NCBI RefSeq assembly: GCF_001547755.1
Contig: NZ_AP013042.1
Span: 1 to 64,000 of the forward strand
Length of the DNA stretch: 64,000 nucleotides
Reading direction: 5' to 3'
Source of the DNA: an endosymbiont of Bathymodiolus septemdierum str. Myojin knoll
Lineage (GTDB): Bacteria; Pseudomonadota; Gammaproteobacteria; PS1; Pseudothioglobaceae
Both the position numbers and the translations under genes were made by a program. The notes under the pieces are model-generated. The model searched no databases. It was not told the origin of the DNA and saw only the letters and a list, made by a program, of their open reading frames with translations. Shown here piece by piece: positions 24,317 to 34,876 of the stretch (the first letter of the stretch is position 1; each line of letters begins with the position of its first letter).

Positions 24317-25351
24317 ATGAAAAATCAGCAAATAACTTTGATCAAACCTGACGATTGGCACCTCCATGTGCGTAGCGGTGAAGCACTAAAATCAGTAATT
24401 GGCATGAGTGCCAAACAAATGGGCAGAGCGATTATTATGCCCAATCTAAACCCACCTGTGACTGATGCAAGGGGTGCGAACGCATATCAAGAAGAAATTC
24501 TTAGCGCCTTGCCAAAAGACAGCGCATTTAAACCATTAATGGTTTTATATTTAACCGACAATACCACGCCTGAAATAATTACTCAGGCTCATAGTTCGGG
24601 CGTGGTAGCAGCAAAACTTTATCCTGCGGGTGCAACTACCAATTCTGATAGTGGCGTAACAGAGGTTAAAAATATTTATCGTGCATTAGAGACAATGCAA
24701 AAACTGGGTATGCCACTATTGGTGCATGGTGAAGTGACGCGTAGTGAAGTAGATATTTTCGACCGTGAAGCAGTTTTTATTGATGAAGTTTTAAATCAAG
24801 TGGTGAATGATTTACCTGAATTGAAAGTTGTATTTGAGCATATTACTACTAAAAATGCAGTGGATTTTGTGCGTGAGAGTAGCGACAATATTGCGGCTAC
24901 AATTACGCCACAACATCTTTTAAACAATCGTAACGATATGTTGGTGGGTGGTATTAAACCACATACTTATTGCTTGCCTGTGTTGAAACGAGCCGAGCAT
25001 CAAGTGGCGTTGATTGGTGCGGCAACCAGTGGCAACCCTAAGTTTTTCTTGGGTACGGATTCTGCACCGCACGCCAAGCACGACAAAGAATCCAGTTGCG
25101 GTTGTGCAGGCGTATTTTCTGCACCACATGCTGTTGAACTCTACGCACAAGCGTTCGATCAGGCGGGCACGATAGATAAATTAGAAGGCTTCGCTTCAAA
25201 ATTTGGTGCAGATTTTTACGGTTTGGCGTACAACACAAGCACCATTACTTTGAAAAAACAAGACTGGGTCGTGCCAGCAAGCTATCCTTTCACAAGCGGC
25301 GATATTGTGCCATTTATGGCAGGAAAAACGCTAAATTGGAAACTTGCTTAA
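24317..25351 (+). CDS. pyrC: Dihydroorotase
   Basis: Zinc amidohydrolase closing carbamoyl-aspartate to dihydroorotate. The class II (E. coli-like) N-terminus is [13 protein letters not shown] with the HxH metal motif. Further landmarks are [15 protein letters not shown] with the carbamylated lysine, [15 protein letters not shown], and [19 protein letters not shown]. The 344-residue length is typical. Three pyrimidine genes (pyrD, pyrC, pyrB) are scattered in the window rather than clustered. Confidence 0.95.
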   Translation: MKNQQITLIKPDDWHLHVRSGEALKSVIGMSAKQMGRAIIMPNLNPPVTDARGANAYQEEILSALPKDSAFKPLMVLYLTDNTTPEIITQAHSSGVVAAKLYPAGATTNSDSGVTEVKNIYRALETMQKLGMPLLVHGEVTRSEVDIFDREAVFIDEVLNQVVNDLPELKVVFEHITTKNAVDFVRESSDNIAATITPQHLLNNRNDMLVGGIKPHTYCLPVLKRAEHQVALIGAATSGNPKFFLGTDSAPHAKHDKESSCGCAGVFSAPHAVELYAQAFDQAGTIDKLEGFASKFGADFYGLAYNTSTITLKKQDWVVPASYPFTSGDIVPFMAGKTLNWKLA

Positions 25352-25373
25352 AGTTATATGAAAAAAGGTCTTT

Positions 25374-26213
25374 TTAACTTATCTTATTTAAGTGTTTAAC
25401 TTTTTCGAGTGTTTCTTTTATGTCAGCTTTAATATGAGGGTTTTCTTTTAAAAGTTGAATTAAAAGATTCAGTCCTTCTATTTGAGCAGTGTAGTCCCCC
25501 CCACAAGAAAACTCTGTTATAGGTTGTTTCGTTATATTGGAAAGCAAGCAATACAACAATAGTGAGGTTGTACCATAGCCGTTGGCGCTTCCAAAAAAAT
25601 CCATCAAAGACACCATTTTATCGCCAAAATTTCTCCAAAAATCTATATCAATAGGCTTTGTGTAGTCGTTCTTGAAAAACCTCTCTACTATGGCCACACT
25701 GCCAATGGCTTCAGAATTTTCAAATTCTTTAATATGGTTAAAAAAATCTTTGTACGCTTCTATAGAATAAATAGACAAATCTATTTCTTTAATTTTTTTA
25801 TATTCTTCCAAAAAAGTTAGAGGATTTTCCTTTTTTCTTAAAATAATATCTATTGCTTTCGAAATGTTTAAGTTTAAACTAGGGTCTTTTCTTAATACGG
25901 ATAAGGCTGACTTTAGCCTTCCCCCTATCAGCTCTTTATTTAACTTTTCTTGATGAAAATCTCTTAAGTGTTCTCCTGTGAGCTTGTTTATTTTTGTTTT
26001 GAAATTGAAATACATAAAGACCAGAAGGAGAGCTGAAATTATAAAAACTACAGTTTGAAGTTTTGGAAGGCTTTGGAGGCTACAGTCAAATTTTTCATAT
26101 ATGACAAAAAAACTTGATACAAGAAAACTACCTAAAATACTTCCGAGTATTCCTAATAAAATTCCCTTGCTCCAATATAAGTATTCTGTTTCTTGTTTTT
26201 TCTTTTGTTTCAT
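25374..26213 (-). CDS. Hypothetical membrane protein with two N-terminal helices
   Basis: The 279-residue product (from ATG 26213, MKQKKKQETEYLYWSKGI) has two predicted membrane helices (GILLGILGSILGSFLVSSFF and TVVFIISALLLVFMYFNF) followed by a soluble, lysine- and glutamate-rich helical domain of about 200 residues. A longer frame start at 26273 would overlap ribF. It is at the downstream end of the ribF strand, only 22 bp from ribF, and converges with pyrC. I do not recognise the family. Its AT-richness and lack of a known family hint at an accessory gene. Confidence 0.6.
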   Translation of the reverse strand: MKQKKKQETEYLYWSKGILLGILGSILGSFLVSSFFVIYEKFDCSLQSLPKLQTVVFIISALLLVFMYFNFKTKINKLTGEHLRDFHQEKLNKELIGGRLKSALSVLRKDPSLNLNISKAIDIILRKKENPLTFLEEYKKIKEIDLSIYSIEAYKDFFNHIKEFENSEAIGSVAIVERFFKNDYTKPIDIDFWRNFGDKMVSLMDFFGSANGYGTTSLLLYCLLSNITKQPITEFSCGGDYTAQIEGLNLLIQLLKENPHIKADIKETLEKVKHLNKIS

Positions 26214-26235
26214 ATTTTTTAATTTAATACAGTAT

Positions 26236-27150
26236 TTAGAAACTAAAAAATCTTTTAGCGTCCTGAGTATCAATTTCTATTTGTTTTTTTAACGCCATAA
26301 AGTTATCAAAATTTCTCTCATCTCTAATCTTGTGTTTAAAGATGATTTTTACCTTAAGCCCGTAAACTTGCTTGTTAAAATCAAATAAAAATACTTCCAA
26401 TAGAGTCTTTTTGCCACCAATCACTGGGCGATTGCCGACACTACACACACCTTGATAAGTAGCACCATCCAATTCAATAGTTACAGCAAATATTCCGTGA
26501 ACAGGACTGATCTTGCGTTTAATGGGGATGTTGATAGTTGGGAAATCAATAGCGCGACCGTTTTTCAATCCGTGAACAATTTTTCCAGTGATAGAAAACT
26601 CACGCCCTAGCATTTGTGATGCTGATTGTATGTTGCCATTCTCTAAAAATGTGCGAATTGCTGAACTACTAACACGGTGATTATTACATAGAATACTGGG
26701 TGTTTTTTCCACAGTAAAGCCTTTGTCTTTTGATAAGTTTTGCAATAGTTCAAAACCACCCTTTCGCTCTTTGCCAAAACGAAAATCATCGCCAATTAAA
26801 CAATGTTTCATTCTTAACTTGTTCAGTAAAATATTTTGCACAAAATCTCGTGCTTCTAATTGAGAAAAATCTTTATTAAAATGGATAATCAAATGTATAT
26901 CTAAATTCAATCCAGATAATAAACGATGTTTTTCTTTAAAACTACTCAATGATGCCTGCTCGCGACCAAAAAAACTCTGTGGCGTGGGCATAAAAGAGAT
27001 TAAAACTGATGGAATCCCCATTTCTTTTGCCTTTTCAGTCAAGCGAGCGATGATTTTTTGGTGTCCAATATGCACGCCGTCGAAGTTGCCAATAGTAACA
27101 ACAGAGCCCTGCTGTTTTTTTAAATTATGCAGTCCACGGATTAAATTCAT
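26236..27150 (-). CDS. ribF: Bifunctional riboflavin kinase/FMN adenylyltransferase
   Basis: Converts riboflavin to FMN and FAD. The N-terminal adenylyltransferase shows GNFDGVHIGHQKII with the HxGH nucleotidyl motif near residue 28. The C-terminal flavokinase shows NGRAIDFPTINI near residue 200 and the VEVFLFDF-type region. The 304-residue length is typical. It is 9 bp downstream of mutY in the long minus-strand operon. Confidence 0.94.
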   Translation of the reverse strand: MNLIRGLHNLKKQQGSVVTIGNFDGVHIGHQKIIARLTEKAKEMGIPSVLISFMPTPQSFFGREQASLSSFKEKHRLLSGLNLDIHLIIHFNKDFSQLEARDFVQNILLNKLRMKHCLIGDDFRFGKERKGGFELLQNLSKDKGFTVEKTPSILCNNHRVSSSAIRTFLENGNIQSASQMLGREFSITGKIVHGLKNGRAIDFPTINIPIKRKISPVHGIFAVTIELDGATYQGVCSVGNRPVIGGKKTLLEVFLFDFNKQVYGLKVKIIFKHKIRDERNFDNFMALKKQIEIDTQDAKRFFSF

Positions 27151-27159
27151 AAGAGCATT

Positions 27160-28185
27160 TTAACCTAATTGGGCTAAAATTTTCTTCACAGGTGCGGGTA
27201 AGCCGACTTTTAATTCGGCAATGGACTGAAAAGATTTACTTGTGTTGGTACAGGCGACGATAATCGGGCTAATCATCAAGTGGAAATGGGTAAAACTGTG
27301 TTTTATCATCGGCAGTTTCTGTTGTATGTGGGCGCTTGTGTCAAATTCTGCAATCATTTTAGCAATGATTTTAGCATCATTTTCACATTCTACAAGGCTC
27401 CATAGCCCGCCCCAAATACCTTTTTCAGGTCGTTTTTCTAAATACACGCCACCCGATTTATTGCGATAAATCAACATCGCTGTCTCACGCATTGGTTTGA
27501 TTTTTTTAGGTTTTAGGTTTGGATATTCACTTTGTGTGCCGTGCTTTTTCGCCTGACAATGTGCAGCGAGTGGGCAGTTAGCACAATCAGGTTTGCTCCG
27601 CGTACACAAAGTTGCGCCCAAATCCATAATTGCCTGTGTGTAGTCGGCGTTACGGGTGTCAGGCGTGTATTGGCGCGCCAAATGCCATAAGTCTTTTAGC
27701 GTTGTGCTTTGTCCGTAATGTCCTTTAACTTGATGATAGCGCGCCAACACACGCTTAACATTACCGTCTAAAATGGCGTGATTTTGCCCGAAACTGATAG
27801 ATAAAATTGCCCCCGCTGTTGACTCACCAATGCCAGGTAGGGCAATCATTGCCTTGATTTCTTTTGGAAATTCACCCTGATATTGCGTGACAACAATTTT
27901 AGCGCATTTACGCAAATTCCTCGCCCTTGCATAATAACCCAAACCTGCCCATTGTGCCAAAACGGCATCTTCATCAGCATTGGCAAGTGCGGTTAAATCA
28001 GGAAAATGCCGAATAAAATTATTGAAATATCCAATCACTGTCGTTACCTGAGTTTGTTGCAACATAATCTCGCTCAGCCAAACGAAGTAAGGGTTAATTG
28101 GGCTATTTTTTGATGCTTGCCACGGCAGAGAGTGACGACCGAACTGGTCAAACCACTTTAGTAGCGGCTTGGCAATGAGGTGCAC
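27160..28185 (-). CDS. mutY: A/G-specific adenine glycosylase MutY
   Basis: Removes adenine mispaired with 8-oxoguanine. Helix-hairpin-helix motif LPGIGESTAGAIL with the catalytic region ADYTQAIMDLGA, and the [4Fe-4S] cluster as C-x6-C-x2-C-x5-C in CTRSKPDCANCPLAAHC. A NUDIX-like C-terminal domain begins after YPNLKPKK. The start is a GTG at 28185 (MHLIAKPLLKWF), which overlaps the metA stop by one base and implies coupled translation. 341 residues. Confidence 0.94.
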   Translation of the reverse strand: MHLIAKPLLKWFDQFGRHSLPWQASKNSPINPYFVWLSEIMLQQTQVTTVIGYFNNFIRHFPDLTALANADEDAVLAQWAGLGYYARARNLRKCAKIVVTQYQGEFPKEIKAMIALPGIGESTAGAILSISFGQNHAILDGNVKRVLARYHQVKGHYGQSTTLKDLWHLARQYTPDTRNADYTQAIMDLGATLCTRSKPDCANCPLAAHCQAKKHGTQSEYPNLKPKKIKPMRETAMLIYRNKSGGVYLEKRPEKGIWGGLWSLVECENDAKIIAKMIAEFDTSAHIQQKLPMIKHSFTHFHLMISPIIVACTNTSKSFQSIAELKVGLPAPVKKILAQLG

Positions 28186-29240
28186 TATTTTAGCCCAAGT
28201 GGGTCATTCGGATCAACGCTATCCATAAACGGCTTGCCGATTTCTTCGTGGGTGACTTGATAGACGCAACCAATCCAATTATTGATAACTTGCCTGGAAG
28301 CATCACGCCAAGTATTGCCCAAAGTTTGGCGGATTAATGTTTCTGGGAAGTCTTTGATTTCAAGGTTGCCGGCCAATAGTTTGACTTGAAACTCATCAAG
28401 AATAGCTTTGCTTTGCGCACACAGATAATTATCGGGAAACGGTGGGTAATTCACGAATTTTTTTTCTAAATATGCAATCACTTCTCGTTTATATTCTTTC
28501 AATAGGCTGACGGTATCATATTCTGGGTGTCCCTGAAAAAATACGATGCGTAACAAATCCTCACTAACGCATAAATGTGCACCAATTTTGCTGTCAACCA
28601 ATATTTGCACACCTGCTTGCTCAAATTGAACTTTGGAAATTTCGTTATAACGAGAGTGCGGCACATCGAATTGTGTATTTACACCATTGACCAGTGGGTG
28701 CGTTTTGTTTCGCACTTGGTGTGGAAAAACGCCCCAACATTTCTCCCCCATTGCTTGGCGTTTTTGTCCGTAGCGAAATTCTAGTACGGCGTGAGTTGCC
28801 AGGCACGAACAGAGTGTGGAGGTTACATTGTCATATGCCCATGTTAGTACTTCTTTGAGCTGTTCATAAAAGGGCGCTTTTTCAAGGTCTGCCTCTTCCA
28901 CATGTGCACCTGTGATAATTAACGCATCTAAACCCTGCGCTTTAATTTCATTAAAATCAAGGTAATGCTGTTCAATATGCGAGCGTGCTTTTTTGCCCCG
29001 TTTAATTGAAGACAAGGTAAAAGGATGCAGATAAAATTGTGCAATCTGATTAGAACGCCCAATCAAACGGAAAAACTGCCGTTCAGTTGCCTCAAGTGCT
29101 GCATCGGGCATCATATTTAACAACCCTATATGTAATTCCCTAATAACTTGATGATCGGCACGGTGTTTTGACAAAACAGTTTCACCTTCTTTCTGAAGAC
29201 GCTTAAATGAGGGCAGGTCAGAGTGAGCAATGAGCGGCAT
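28185..29240 (-). CDS. metA: Homoserine O-succinyltransferase (MetA family)
   Basis: Acylates homoserine in the first committed step of methionine synthesis. The glutamine-amidotransferase-like fold shows ELHIGLLNMMPDAALEATERQF at the N-terminus, the nucleophile region STLCSCLATHA near residue 150, and FFQGHPEYD near 240, which carries the catalytic His-Glu. The SCLATHA form is nearer to the beta-proteobacterial subgroup than to E. coli's CWGLQA. Acyl donor (succinyl versus acetyl) cannot be settled by eye. 351 residues. Confidence 0.88.
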   Translation of the reverse strand: MPLIAHSDLPSFKRLQKEGETVLSKHRADHQVIRELHIGLLNMMPDAALEATERQFFRLIGRSNQIAQFYLHPFTLSSIKRGKKARSHIEQHYLDFNEIKAQGLDALIITGAHVEEADLEKAPFYEQLKEVLTWAYDNVTSTLCSCLATHAVLEFRYGQKRQAMGEKCWGVFPHQVRNKTHPLVNGVNTQFDVPHSRYNEISKVQFEQAGVQILVDSKIGAHLCVSEDLLRIVFFQGHPEYDTVSLLKEYKREVIAYLEKKFVNYPPFPDNYLCAQSKAILDEFQVKLLAGNLEIKDFPETLIRQTLGNTWRDASRQVINNWIGCVYQVTHEEIGKPFMDSVDPNDPLGLK

Positions 29241-30076
29241 CAGTTAAGTGCCTCGTTAATTAACGCAAACACTTCATCGGCATTGGTGCATTGGTATAAA
29301 TCTTCGCTCTCAATCGTGCAGCCATATTGCTTAGCAATGGATTCATATTTTGGCACACGGTGCGCCAATAAATGGGGGAAAATCCAACCCACAAAAGCAT
29401 CAGGGTCAATTTGTGCGACATAAGTAAATTGATGTTCTTGTAAATAAATATTTAATTGCGTTTGCAAAAAATCATTTTGATAATACAAAGGTTTTGGATG
29501 TGTTTTTGTGCGTTCAATTAGAGCAGATTGGTTTTTTTTACTGGCCTTAATATACAGAATTAGTGTACTCTCTGCCAATGTTTGATAAACGCTATCGTCA
29601 TCTAGTTCACACAAACTGCCGCCCGCATCATTAATAAAATGCGTAAAACCCTGTCTTTGAGATTTACCGATAAATTTAGGTACATCCAGCATCGCATTAA
29701 TTTCTGCTTTATGAAATAACGCTTGTCGCTTGGTAAATTCATCAATTGGCAAACCCCCTTGGTTGGGGTTGCCAACCTTGCCTAGAAAGTTAGATATTGA
29801 TGATAAATTATCAAAAGTTACCTTGTTTTCAATCGCAATAGAATTGTTGTCCAGCAGTTCCGCCAAATATTCGTCTCGTCGAATTCTTTGCTTAATATTG
29901 TCCAAAATCTCACGGCTCAAATATTTGGCGCCAATGCGATAATCACCCGAATAGTGATACCATTTATCATCTGTAGAAAGTAATTTTGATAAGTGGGTTT
30001 TGCCCACGCCTGACATACCTAATAGCGTTAAGCGTTTATTTTTTGAGTTTATAAAATCGTTATTAGACGGCTTCAC
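29240..30076 (-). CDS. P-loop NTPase of unknown function
   Basis: The 278-residue product has a Walker A motif [17 protein letters not shown] near residue 17 and the segment [18 protein letters not shown] near 150, which may be a Walker-B/switch analogue. No membrane segment is visible. It is tightly embedded in the operon: its start overlaps the alaC stop by 4 nt and its end abuts the metA start. Possibly a small-molecule kinase or chaperone-like ATPase; no specific function can be claimed. Confidence 0.75.
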   Translation of the reverse strand: MKPSNNDFINSKNKRLTLLGMSGVGKTHLSKLLSTDDKWYHYSGDYRIGAKYLSREILDNIKQRIRRDEYLAELLDNNSIAIENKVTFDNLSSISNFLGKVGNPNQGGLPIDEFTKRQALFHKAEINAMLDVPKFIGKSQRQGFTHFINDAGGSLCELDDDSVYQTLAESTLILYIKASKKNQSALIERTKTHPKPLYYQNDFLQTQLNIYLQEHQFTYVAQIDPDAFVGWIFPHLLAHRVPKYESIAKQYGCTIESEDLYQCTNADEVFALINEALN

Positions 30077-31260
30077 GACAGTCCATCTGCTTTAAACATT
30101 TCACGAATACCGCGTATCGCTTGGCGCGTTCGATGTTCATTTTCAATCAACCCAAAACGCACAAATTTATCGCCATATTCACCAAAACCAATACCTGGAG
30201 AAACCCCTACTTTTGCCACATCTAATAATTTCTTAGTGAATTCTAACGAGCCCATTGACTGATAAAATTCGGGAATTTTCGCCCACACAAACATCGTTGC
30301 CTTTGGCGGTGTTACTTTCCAGCCGATGGCATTCAGCCCTTCGCATAAAACATCACGCCTATCTTGATACATATTTGAAATTTCTCTCACACAGGTCTGG
30401 TCGCCTTCCAATGCCTCAATCGCCGCTACTTGAATTGGCGTAAACATCCCGTAATCCAAATAAGATTTAATTTTCGCCAGCGCCTCAACCAAAATCGGAT
30501 TACCGACCATAAAGCCCACGCGCCAACCTGGCATATTGTAACTTTTTGACAGCGAGAAAAACTCTACTGCAACCTCTTTAGCGCCCTCTACCTGCAAAAT
30601 ACTCGGCGCCACATAACCATCAAAAACGATATCTGCATAAGCTAAATCTTGCACTACCCAGATTTTATGTTCTTTGGCGACCTTAATTACTCGCTCAAAA
30701 AACTCCAATTCCACGCACTCAGTGGTTGGGTTTGATGGATAGTTTAATACTAACATCTTTGGCTTTGGAAAAGTATTCTTAATCGAGCGTTCCAATTCTG
30801 CAAAAAAATCATCATCTGGACCACAAGGCACATGCTGAATATCCGCACCCGCAATCACAAATCCATACGGATGAATCGGATAAGCAGGGTTTGGCACCAA
30901 AACTGTATCACCATTGCCCACCACTGCCTGTGCAAGATTTGCCAGCCCCTCTTTCGAGCCAATCGTTACAATAGCCTCAGTTTTGGGGTCAAGGTCAACA
31001 TCAAAACGGTTTTTATACCAATTGGTAATTGCCTTACGCAATCGCGGAATGCCGCGAGAAGTGGAATACCGATGCGTGTCTTTACGCCTGGCCGCTTCGA
31101 CTAATTTTTCCACAATATGGTCAGGCGTAGGCTGGTCAGGGTTGCCCATTCCAAAGTCAATAATGTCCTCGCCACGCGCCCGTGCTTCGGCCTTTAGTTC
31201 ATTGGTAATGGCGAATACATACGCCGGCAGTCTCTTTATTCGTGGAAAATCGTCATTCAT
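30073..31260 (-). CDS. alaC: Alanine-synthesising aminotransferase (AlaC type)
   Basis: PLP-dependent class I/II aminotransferase, in E. coli converting pyruvate plus glutamate to alanine. Key features are [14 protein letters not shown] at the N-terminus, [24 protein letters not shown], and the PLP-lysine region [15 protein letters not shown] near residue 235. The C-terminal [10 protein letters not shown] matches the family. 395 residues. It overlaps both neighbours by 4 nt. Confidence 0.9.
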   Translation of the reverse strand: MNDDFPRIKRLPAYVFAITNELKAEARARGEDIIDFGMGNPDQPTPDHIVEKLVEAARRKDTHRYSTSRGIPRLRKAITNWYKNRFDVDLDPKTEAIVTIGSKEGLANLAQAVVGNGDTVLVPNPAYPIHPYGFVIAGADIQHVPCGPDDDFFAELERSIKNTFPKPKMLVLNYPSNPTTECVELEFFERVIKVAKEHKIWVVQDLAYADIVFDGYVAPSILQVEGAKEVAVEFFSLSKSYNMPGWRVGFMVGNPILVEALAKIKSYLDYGMFTPIQVAAIEALEGDQTCVREISNMYQDRRDVLCEGLNAIGWKVTPPKATMFVWAKIPEFYQSMGSLEFTKKLLDVAKVGVSPGIGFGEYGDKFVRFGLIENEHRTRQAIRGIREMFKADGLS

Positions 31261-31589
31261 TTTTTCTTAATATTTAATAATTCTATTTCAAAAATAAGGG
31301 TCGCATTTGGTGGAATCAGATTGCCCGCACCCATTTCACCATAAGCCAGTTTTGATGGAATTGTTAATTTACGCTTCTCGCCGACTTTCATACCTTCAAC
31401 GCCTTGATCCCAACCAGGGATTACTTGCCCGACGCCAAGCTTAAAATCAAAAGGTTGATTTCTATCAACGCTAGAGTCGAATTTTTTGCCATTCGTCAGC
31501 CATCCCGTATAGTGCATCGACACAAAATCCCCCGATTTACACGCCTTGCCTTTGCTCTCTTCCAGTTTTTCAATCTGCAAATCTGCCAT
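31257..31589 (-). CDS. FKBP-type peptidyl-prolyl isomerase
   Basis: Catalyses cis-trans isomerisation of prolyl bonds. The 110-residue single-domain FKBP shows [40 protein letters not shown] and ELLNIKKK at the end. There is no signal peptide, so it is probably cytoplasmic. It lies between DUF2797 and alaC with 1-4 nt spacing. Confidence 0.93.
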   Translation of the reverse strand: MADLQIEKLEESKGKACKSGDFVSMHYTGWLTNGKKFDSSVDRNQPFDFKLGVGQVIPGWDQGVEGMKVGEKRKLTIPSKLAYGEMGAGNLIPPNATLIFEIELLNIKKK

Positions 31590-31590
31590 T

Positions 31591-32400
31591 TTATTCCCCT
31601 ATATAATTCATCGTAATATGATACGACCCAAACTTACGAATATTCAAAACACCCGTGTCTAACAATAAATATTGCCCTTTAATTCCCTGCAAAATGCCTG
31701 TAATTTCAGGCGTTTTATCAAAATTTAACGAATTGATTTTTTCTGGATATTTTACCACAGGGTAATCAATCGTCAAAACCTCACTTTGCAACACTTTTGC
31801 TTCCAATTCTGCAATCAAATTAGGAATTTTCCCTAACAGTTCATCTCGTTTAGCGACTAAATCGGTGATTTCCACCTCATTTTTTAACATTTTTCGCCAA
31901 TTGGTTTTATCTGCCACATAATCCTTCAGCGCCGCCTCAATTTGTCCTGATTTCAACCGCGTATCCACCTGAACAATCGGTAACGCTTGCACAGCCCCTT
32001 GGTCAATCCAACGACTGGGCATGTTGGATTGGCGTGTAATCCCAACTTTCACCCCCGAAGAATTTGCCAAATAAACAATATGCGGCGCAAAACAATTATC
32101 CAGCCCCCATATTGGCTCACGACAAGTACCTAAATGATGGTGGCAAGTTTCAGGTTTTACAATGCACAAATCACAGCGTGCCAAATCTCGACAACACGGA
32201 AAGCAAAATCCCTGTGAATAACTTTTTTTAGTCCTTGACCCACAATTTGAACAATGAATTTCCCCGTCAAAATGCAATGAAATTTCCTGCCCAATTAACG
32301 CATTCATTGCCACCAAATCATTGCCAATTGGCAATTGATAAATCGCTTTACCCTCGTCAAGAGAGACTTGCATTTTTTGAATTTGTCCACTGTGTTGCAT
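31591..32400 (-). CDS. DUF2797 protein (cysteine-rich, GIY-YIG-like segment)
   Basis: A 269-residue protein I recognise as the DUF2797 family. It has paired cysteines CSNC and CFPC, then CDLC and a CHHHLGTC segment, suggesting one or two zinc sites in the first 100 residues. The segment [16 protein letters not shown] followed by SRWIDQGA resembles a GIY-YIG nuclease core. Function is unknown. It is the first gene of the seven-gene minus-strand block running to ribF. Confidence 0.75.
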   Translation of the reverse strand: MQHSGQIQKMQVSLDEGKAIYQLPIGNDLVAMNALIGQEISLHFDGEIHCSNCGSRTKKSYSQGFCFPCCRDLARCDLCIVKPETCHHHLGTCREPIWGLDNCFAPHIVYLANSSGVKVGITRQSNMPSRWIDQGAVQALPIVQVDTRLKSGQIEAALKDYVADKTNWRKMLKNEVEITDLVAKRDELLGKIPNLIAELEAKVLQSEVLTIDYPVVKYPEKINSLNFDKTPEITGILQGIKGQYLLLDTGVLNIRKFGSYHITMNYIGE

Positions 32401-32500
32401 TTTTATTTTCCTACTCTGACAATTGAATTTTCTTCTAACTCGTTGTCTTTTATATTTTAAATATGTAAACTGATATTTTGCCGTTCGCTCATAATGGACT

Positions 32501-33376
32501 CTAACCTTTTAAGATATTCGCCACTTCCCAATATTTATCTGCAGTTTTCTGCAAAATATCCACAGGTAAGGTCGGGGCGGGTGGGCGTTTGTTCCAGTCT
32601 AGGGTTTCTAAATAATCACGGATGATTTGTTTGTCAAAACTTTTTGGACTGCTGCCGATTTGGTAATCAGATTTTGACCAAAAGCGTGATGAATCTGGGG
32701 TTAGGACTTCGTCCATTAGGGTTAATTTATTATGCTCATCTAAGCCAAACTCAAATTTTGTGTCAGCGATGATGATGCCTTTTGCTAGAGCGTAGTCGCT
32801 GGCGAAATTGTAAAGCGCAAGGCTGACTTGCTTGATTTGTTGAGCAAGGTCTGCGCCGACAATTTTCACGGTTTGACTGAAGTCGATATTTTCGTCATGT
32901 TCGCCGACTGCGGCTTTGTTGGAGGGGGTGTAGAGGGCTTCGGGGAGTTTTTGTGCGAGTTGTAAGCCAACGGGTAATTTGAGCCCACAGACTTTGCCTG
33001 ATGCTTGGTAGTCTTTCCAACCTGAACCGATGAGATAGCCGCGGACGATGGCTTCAATGGGTAGGGGTTTGAGTTTTTTAACGATGATGGCGCGATTGCC
33101 GACCTGCGTGATTTCTTCGGCGTTTAAAACACCATCCAAAGGCTCGTTGGTTAAATGATTGGGGATAATTTTTTGAGTTTTTGCAAACCAAAAATCTGCT
33201 ACTTCGGTCAGCACTTGTCCTTTGCCAGAAATCGGGTCATCAAACACCACATCAAAGGCGCTGAGGCGGTCGGTGGTAACGATGAGCATGCGGGTTTCAT
33301 CAATATCGTAGATATCTCGGACTTTGCCTTTTTGAATCAGAGGCAGACTAAGTGAAGTTTCAAAAAGTGTTTTCAT
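32501..33376 (-). CDS. purC: SAICAR synthase
   Basis: Joins aspartate to CAIR in purine biosynthesis using ATP. Conserved KGKVRDIYDI at the N-terminus, TDRLSAFDVVF, and VRGYLIGSGWKDYQ. At 291 residues it is the longer form of the enzyme rather than the E. coli-type 237-residue form. It stands alone on the minus strand. Confidence 0.95.
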   Translation of the reverse strand: MKTLFETSLSLPLIQKGKVRDIYDIDETRMLIVTTDRLSAFDVVFDDPISGKGQVLTEVADFWFAKTQKIIPNHLTNEPLDGVLNAEEITQVGNRAIIVKKLKPLPIEAIVRGYLIGSGWKDYQASGKVCGLKLPVGLQLAQKLPEALYTPSNKAAVGEHDENIDFSQTVKIVGADLAQQIKQVSLALYNFASDYALAKGIIIADTKFEFGLDEHNKLTLMDEVLTPDSSRFWSKSDYQIGSSPKSFDKQIIRDYLETLDWNKRPPAPTLPVDILQKTADKYWEVANILKG

Positions 33377-33452
33377 AAATTTTCTTAATGGTAATTTAAA
33401 GGTTATTTTAACCTAAATTCTGTTTTTATTGCCTGTGGTAAAATTCACCGTA

Positions 33453-34061
33453 ATGAGTAATATGATAATAACATTCGGTTTTCTTCTGTTGATGCAATCT
33501 GTGATGGCTTCGCCGTTGAGTGAACAGGCGTTGCGACTGATTAAAACGGGTAATGAAATTGCCTCAAAGAGTGTGGTGTTGAGCGGTCAGCAGTTACTGT
33601 TAAAAGGAATGTTTAAGTTTAATGATTTGGATGCAGCGTATGAATCATCCAGACAAACGCGCATGGGTAATCCGCTGATGGGCTATTCGCCGCAACCTGT
33701 GATGGCGAATAAAATATTGGAAAAGCTGCTTAAAAAAGGTTATGATCCAGCGATTTATGATGTGGCGTTGTATTTGCTTGACGGTGAAAGTGGCTTCATA
33801 AAAGATGAATTAATGGCGCTTAATTTACTTGAACAATCGGTGAAAGCACACGCTAATCCACAATCTGCTTTTGTAGCAGCGGTGATTAGGAATGAAGCTT
33901 TGGTGTCAGTGCTCAAAGATAATCGGCAAATTGATGAGTTGATTACTTTTGCGATACTTAATCAGGTGCCGGGGGCAAAGCGTTATCAAGCGCAATATAT
34001 TAACAATAGAAAGGGCAGTTTGCGAGTGGAAAACTGGCGTCAATGGTTTGCCAATCAGTAA
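33453..34061 (+). CDS. Hypothetical exported protein, Sel1/TPR-like
   Basis: From ATG 33453 the product (202 residues) starts MSNMIITFGFLLLMQSVMAS, a clear signal peptide. The rest is alpha-helical, with segments such as YDPAIYDVALYLLDGESG and DELMALNLLEQSVKAHANPQ spaced like Sel1/TPR repeats. The upstream TTG at 33429 would bury the signal and is rejected. It is convergent with the M23 peptidase. I do not recognise a specific family. Confidence 0.6.
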   Translation: MSNMIITFGFLLLMQSVMASPLSEQALRLIKTGNEIASKSVVLSGQQLLLKGMFKFNDLDAAYESSRQTRMGNPLMGYSPQPVMANKILEKLLKKGYDPAIYDVALYLLDGESGFIKDELMALNLLEQSVKAHANPQSAFVAAVIRNEALVSVLKDNRQIDELITFAILNQVPGAKRYQAQYINNRKGSLRVENWRQWFANQ

Positions 34062-34066
34062 ACTTT

Positions 34067-34876
34067 TTATAGGTTACGCAAAATCGCTCTTGCGCGGTTT
34101 TGAAATCGTTTTAAATCAGACTTTGCAACTTTTTTTTGCTTCGGTAGGTGCCAAGTGAGTGGGTTTCTGCGTTTGTTTTTGTAATGAAGTTCGTAGTGTA
34201 GGTGGGCGCCTGTTGAGCGACCTGTGGATCCAACGAAGCCAATGACTTTGCCTTTTTTGACTTTGGAGCCGACACGAATACCGTAGGCGAATTTGGACAG
34301 GTGGGCGTAAACGGTGACATAGTTGGTGCCGTGGCTGATGTAGATAGCGTTGCCTAAGGCGCCGATATATTCGCGCCGTTTTATGATGCCATTTGCGACG
34401 GTACGCACGGGAGTGCCGTGGTTTGCCGCGTAATCAACAGCACGATGTGGGCGGTAGGTTTTTAAGATGGGGTGGTAGCGTCGGTATTGAAATTTGGAAC
34501 TGATGCGTTTGTATTTTAATGGCGCTCTTAAAAAGGACGAATAGAGGGTTTTGCCATTGATATCGTAATAGCCTAACTGACCGCGTTTGTCGATGTAAGA
34601 AAAGACAGCGATGCGTTTTTTACCACTGATATAGATGATGGCTTTTGGTGCGGAACCATGGTTGCCGACGAGAATAAATTTGTCGCCTTTTCTTAAGTCC
34701 TTGTTGAAGTCAATTTTCCACGAAAAAATACGCACGATATTGTTAATAGTCTTATAACTGACACGGGATTTTTGTGCGTCGTAGTTGAGTGAGCGAGTGA
34801 TATTGATAGTGACATCAGCGAGTGCGTTGGCGCTGAAAAATAAGGCGGTAGCTAAAAAAAGTAGGGATTTACGCAT
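34067..34876 (-). CDS. M23-family peptidase (peptidoglycan endopeptidase)
   Basis: Zinc endopeptidase of the LytM type that cuts peptidoglycan cross-links. It has a signal peptide (MRKSLLFLATALFFSANALA), a central beta-rich domain, and the catalytic motifs HRAVDYA and HLHYELH with GNAIYISHG between them. The ATG at 34876 overlaps the end of dxr by 8 nt, so it belongs to the uppS-cdsA-dxr operon. In many proteobacteria rseP follows dxr; here this peptidase takes that place. 269 residues. Confidence 0.9.
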   Translation of the reverse strand: MRKSLLFLATALFFSANALADVTINITRSLNYDAQKSRVSYKTINNIVRIFSWKIDFNKDLRKGDKFILVGNHGSAPKAIIYISGKKRIAVFSYIDKRGQLGYYDINGKTLYSSFLRAPLKYKRISSKFQYRRYHPILKTYRPHRAVDYAANHGTPVRTVANGIIKRREYIGALGNAIYISHGTNYVTVYAHLSKFAYGIRVGSKVKKGKVIGFVGSTGRSTGAHLHYELHYKNKRRNPLTWHLPKQKKVAKSDLKRFQNRARAILRNL

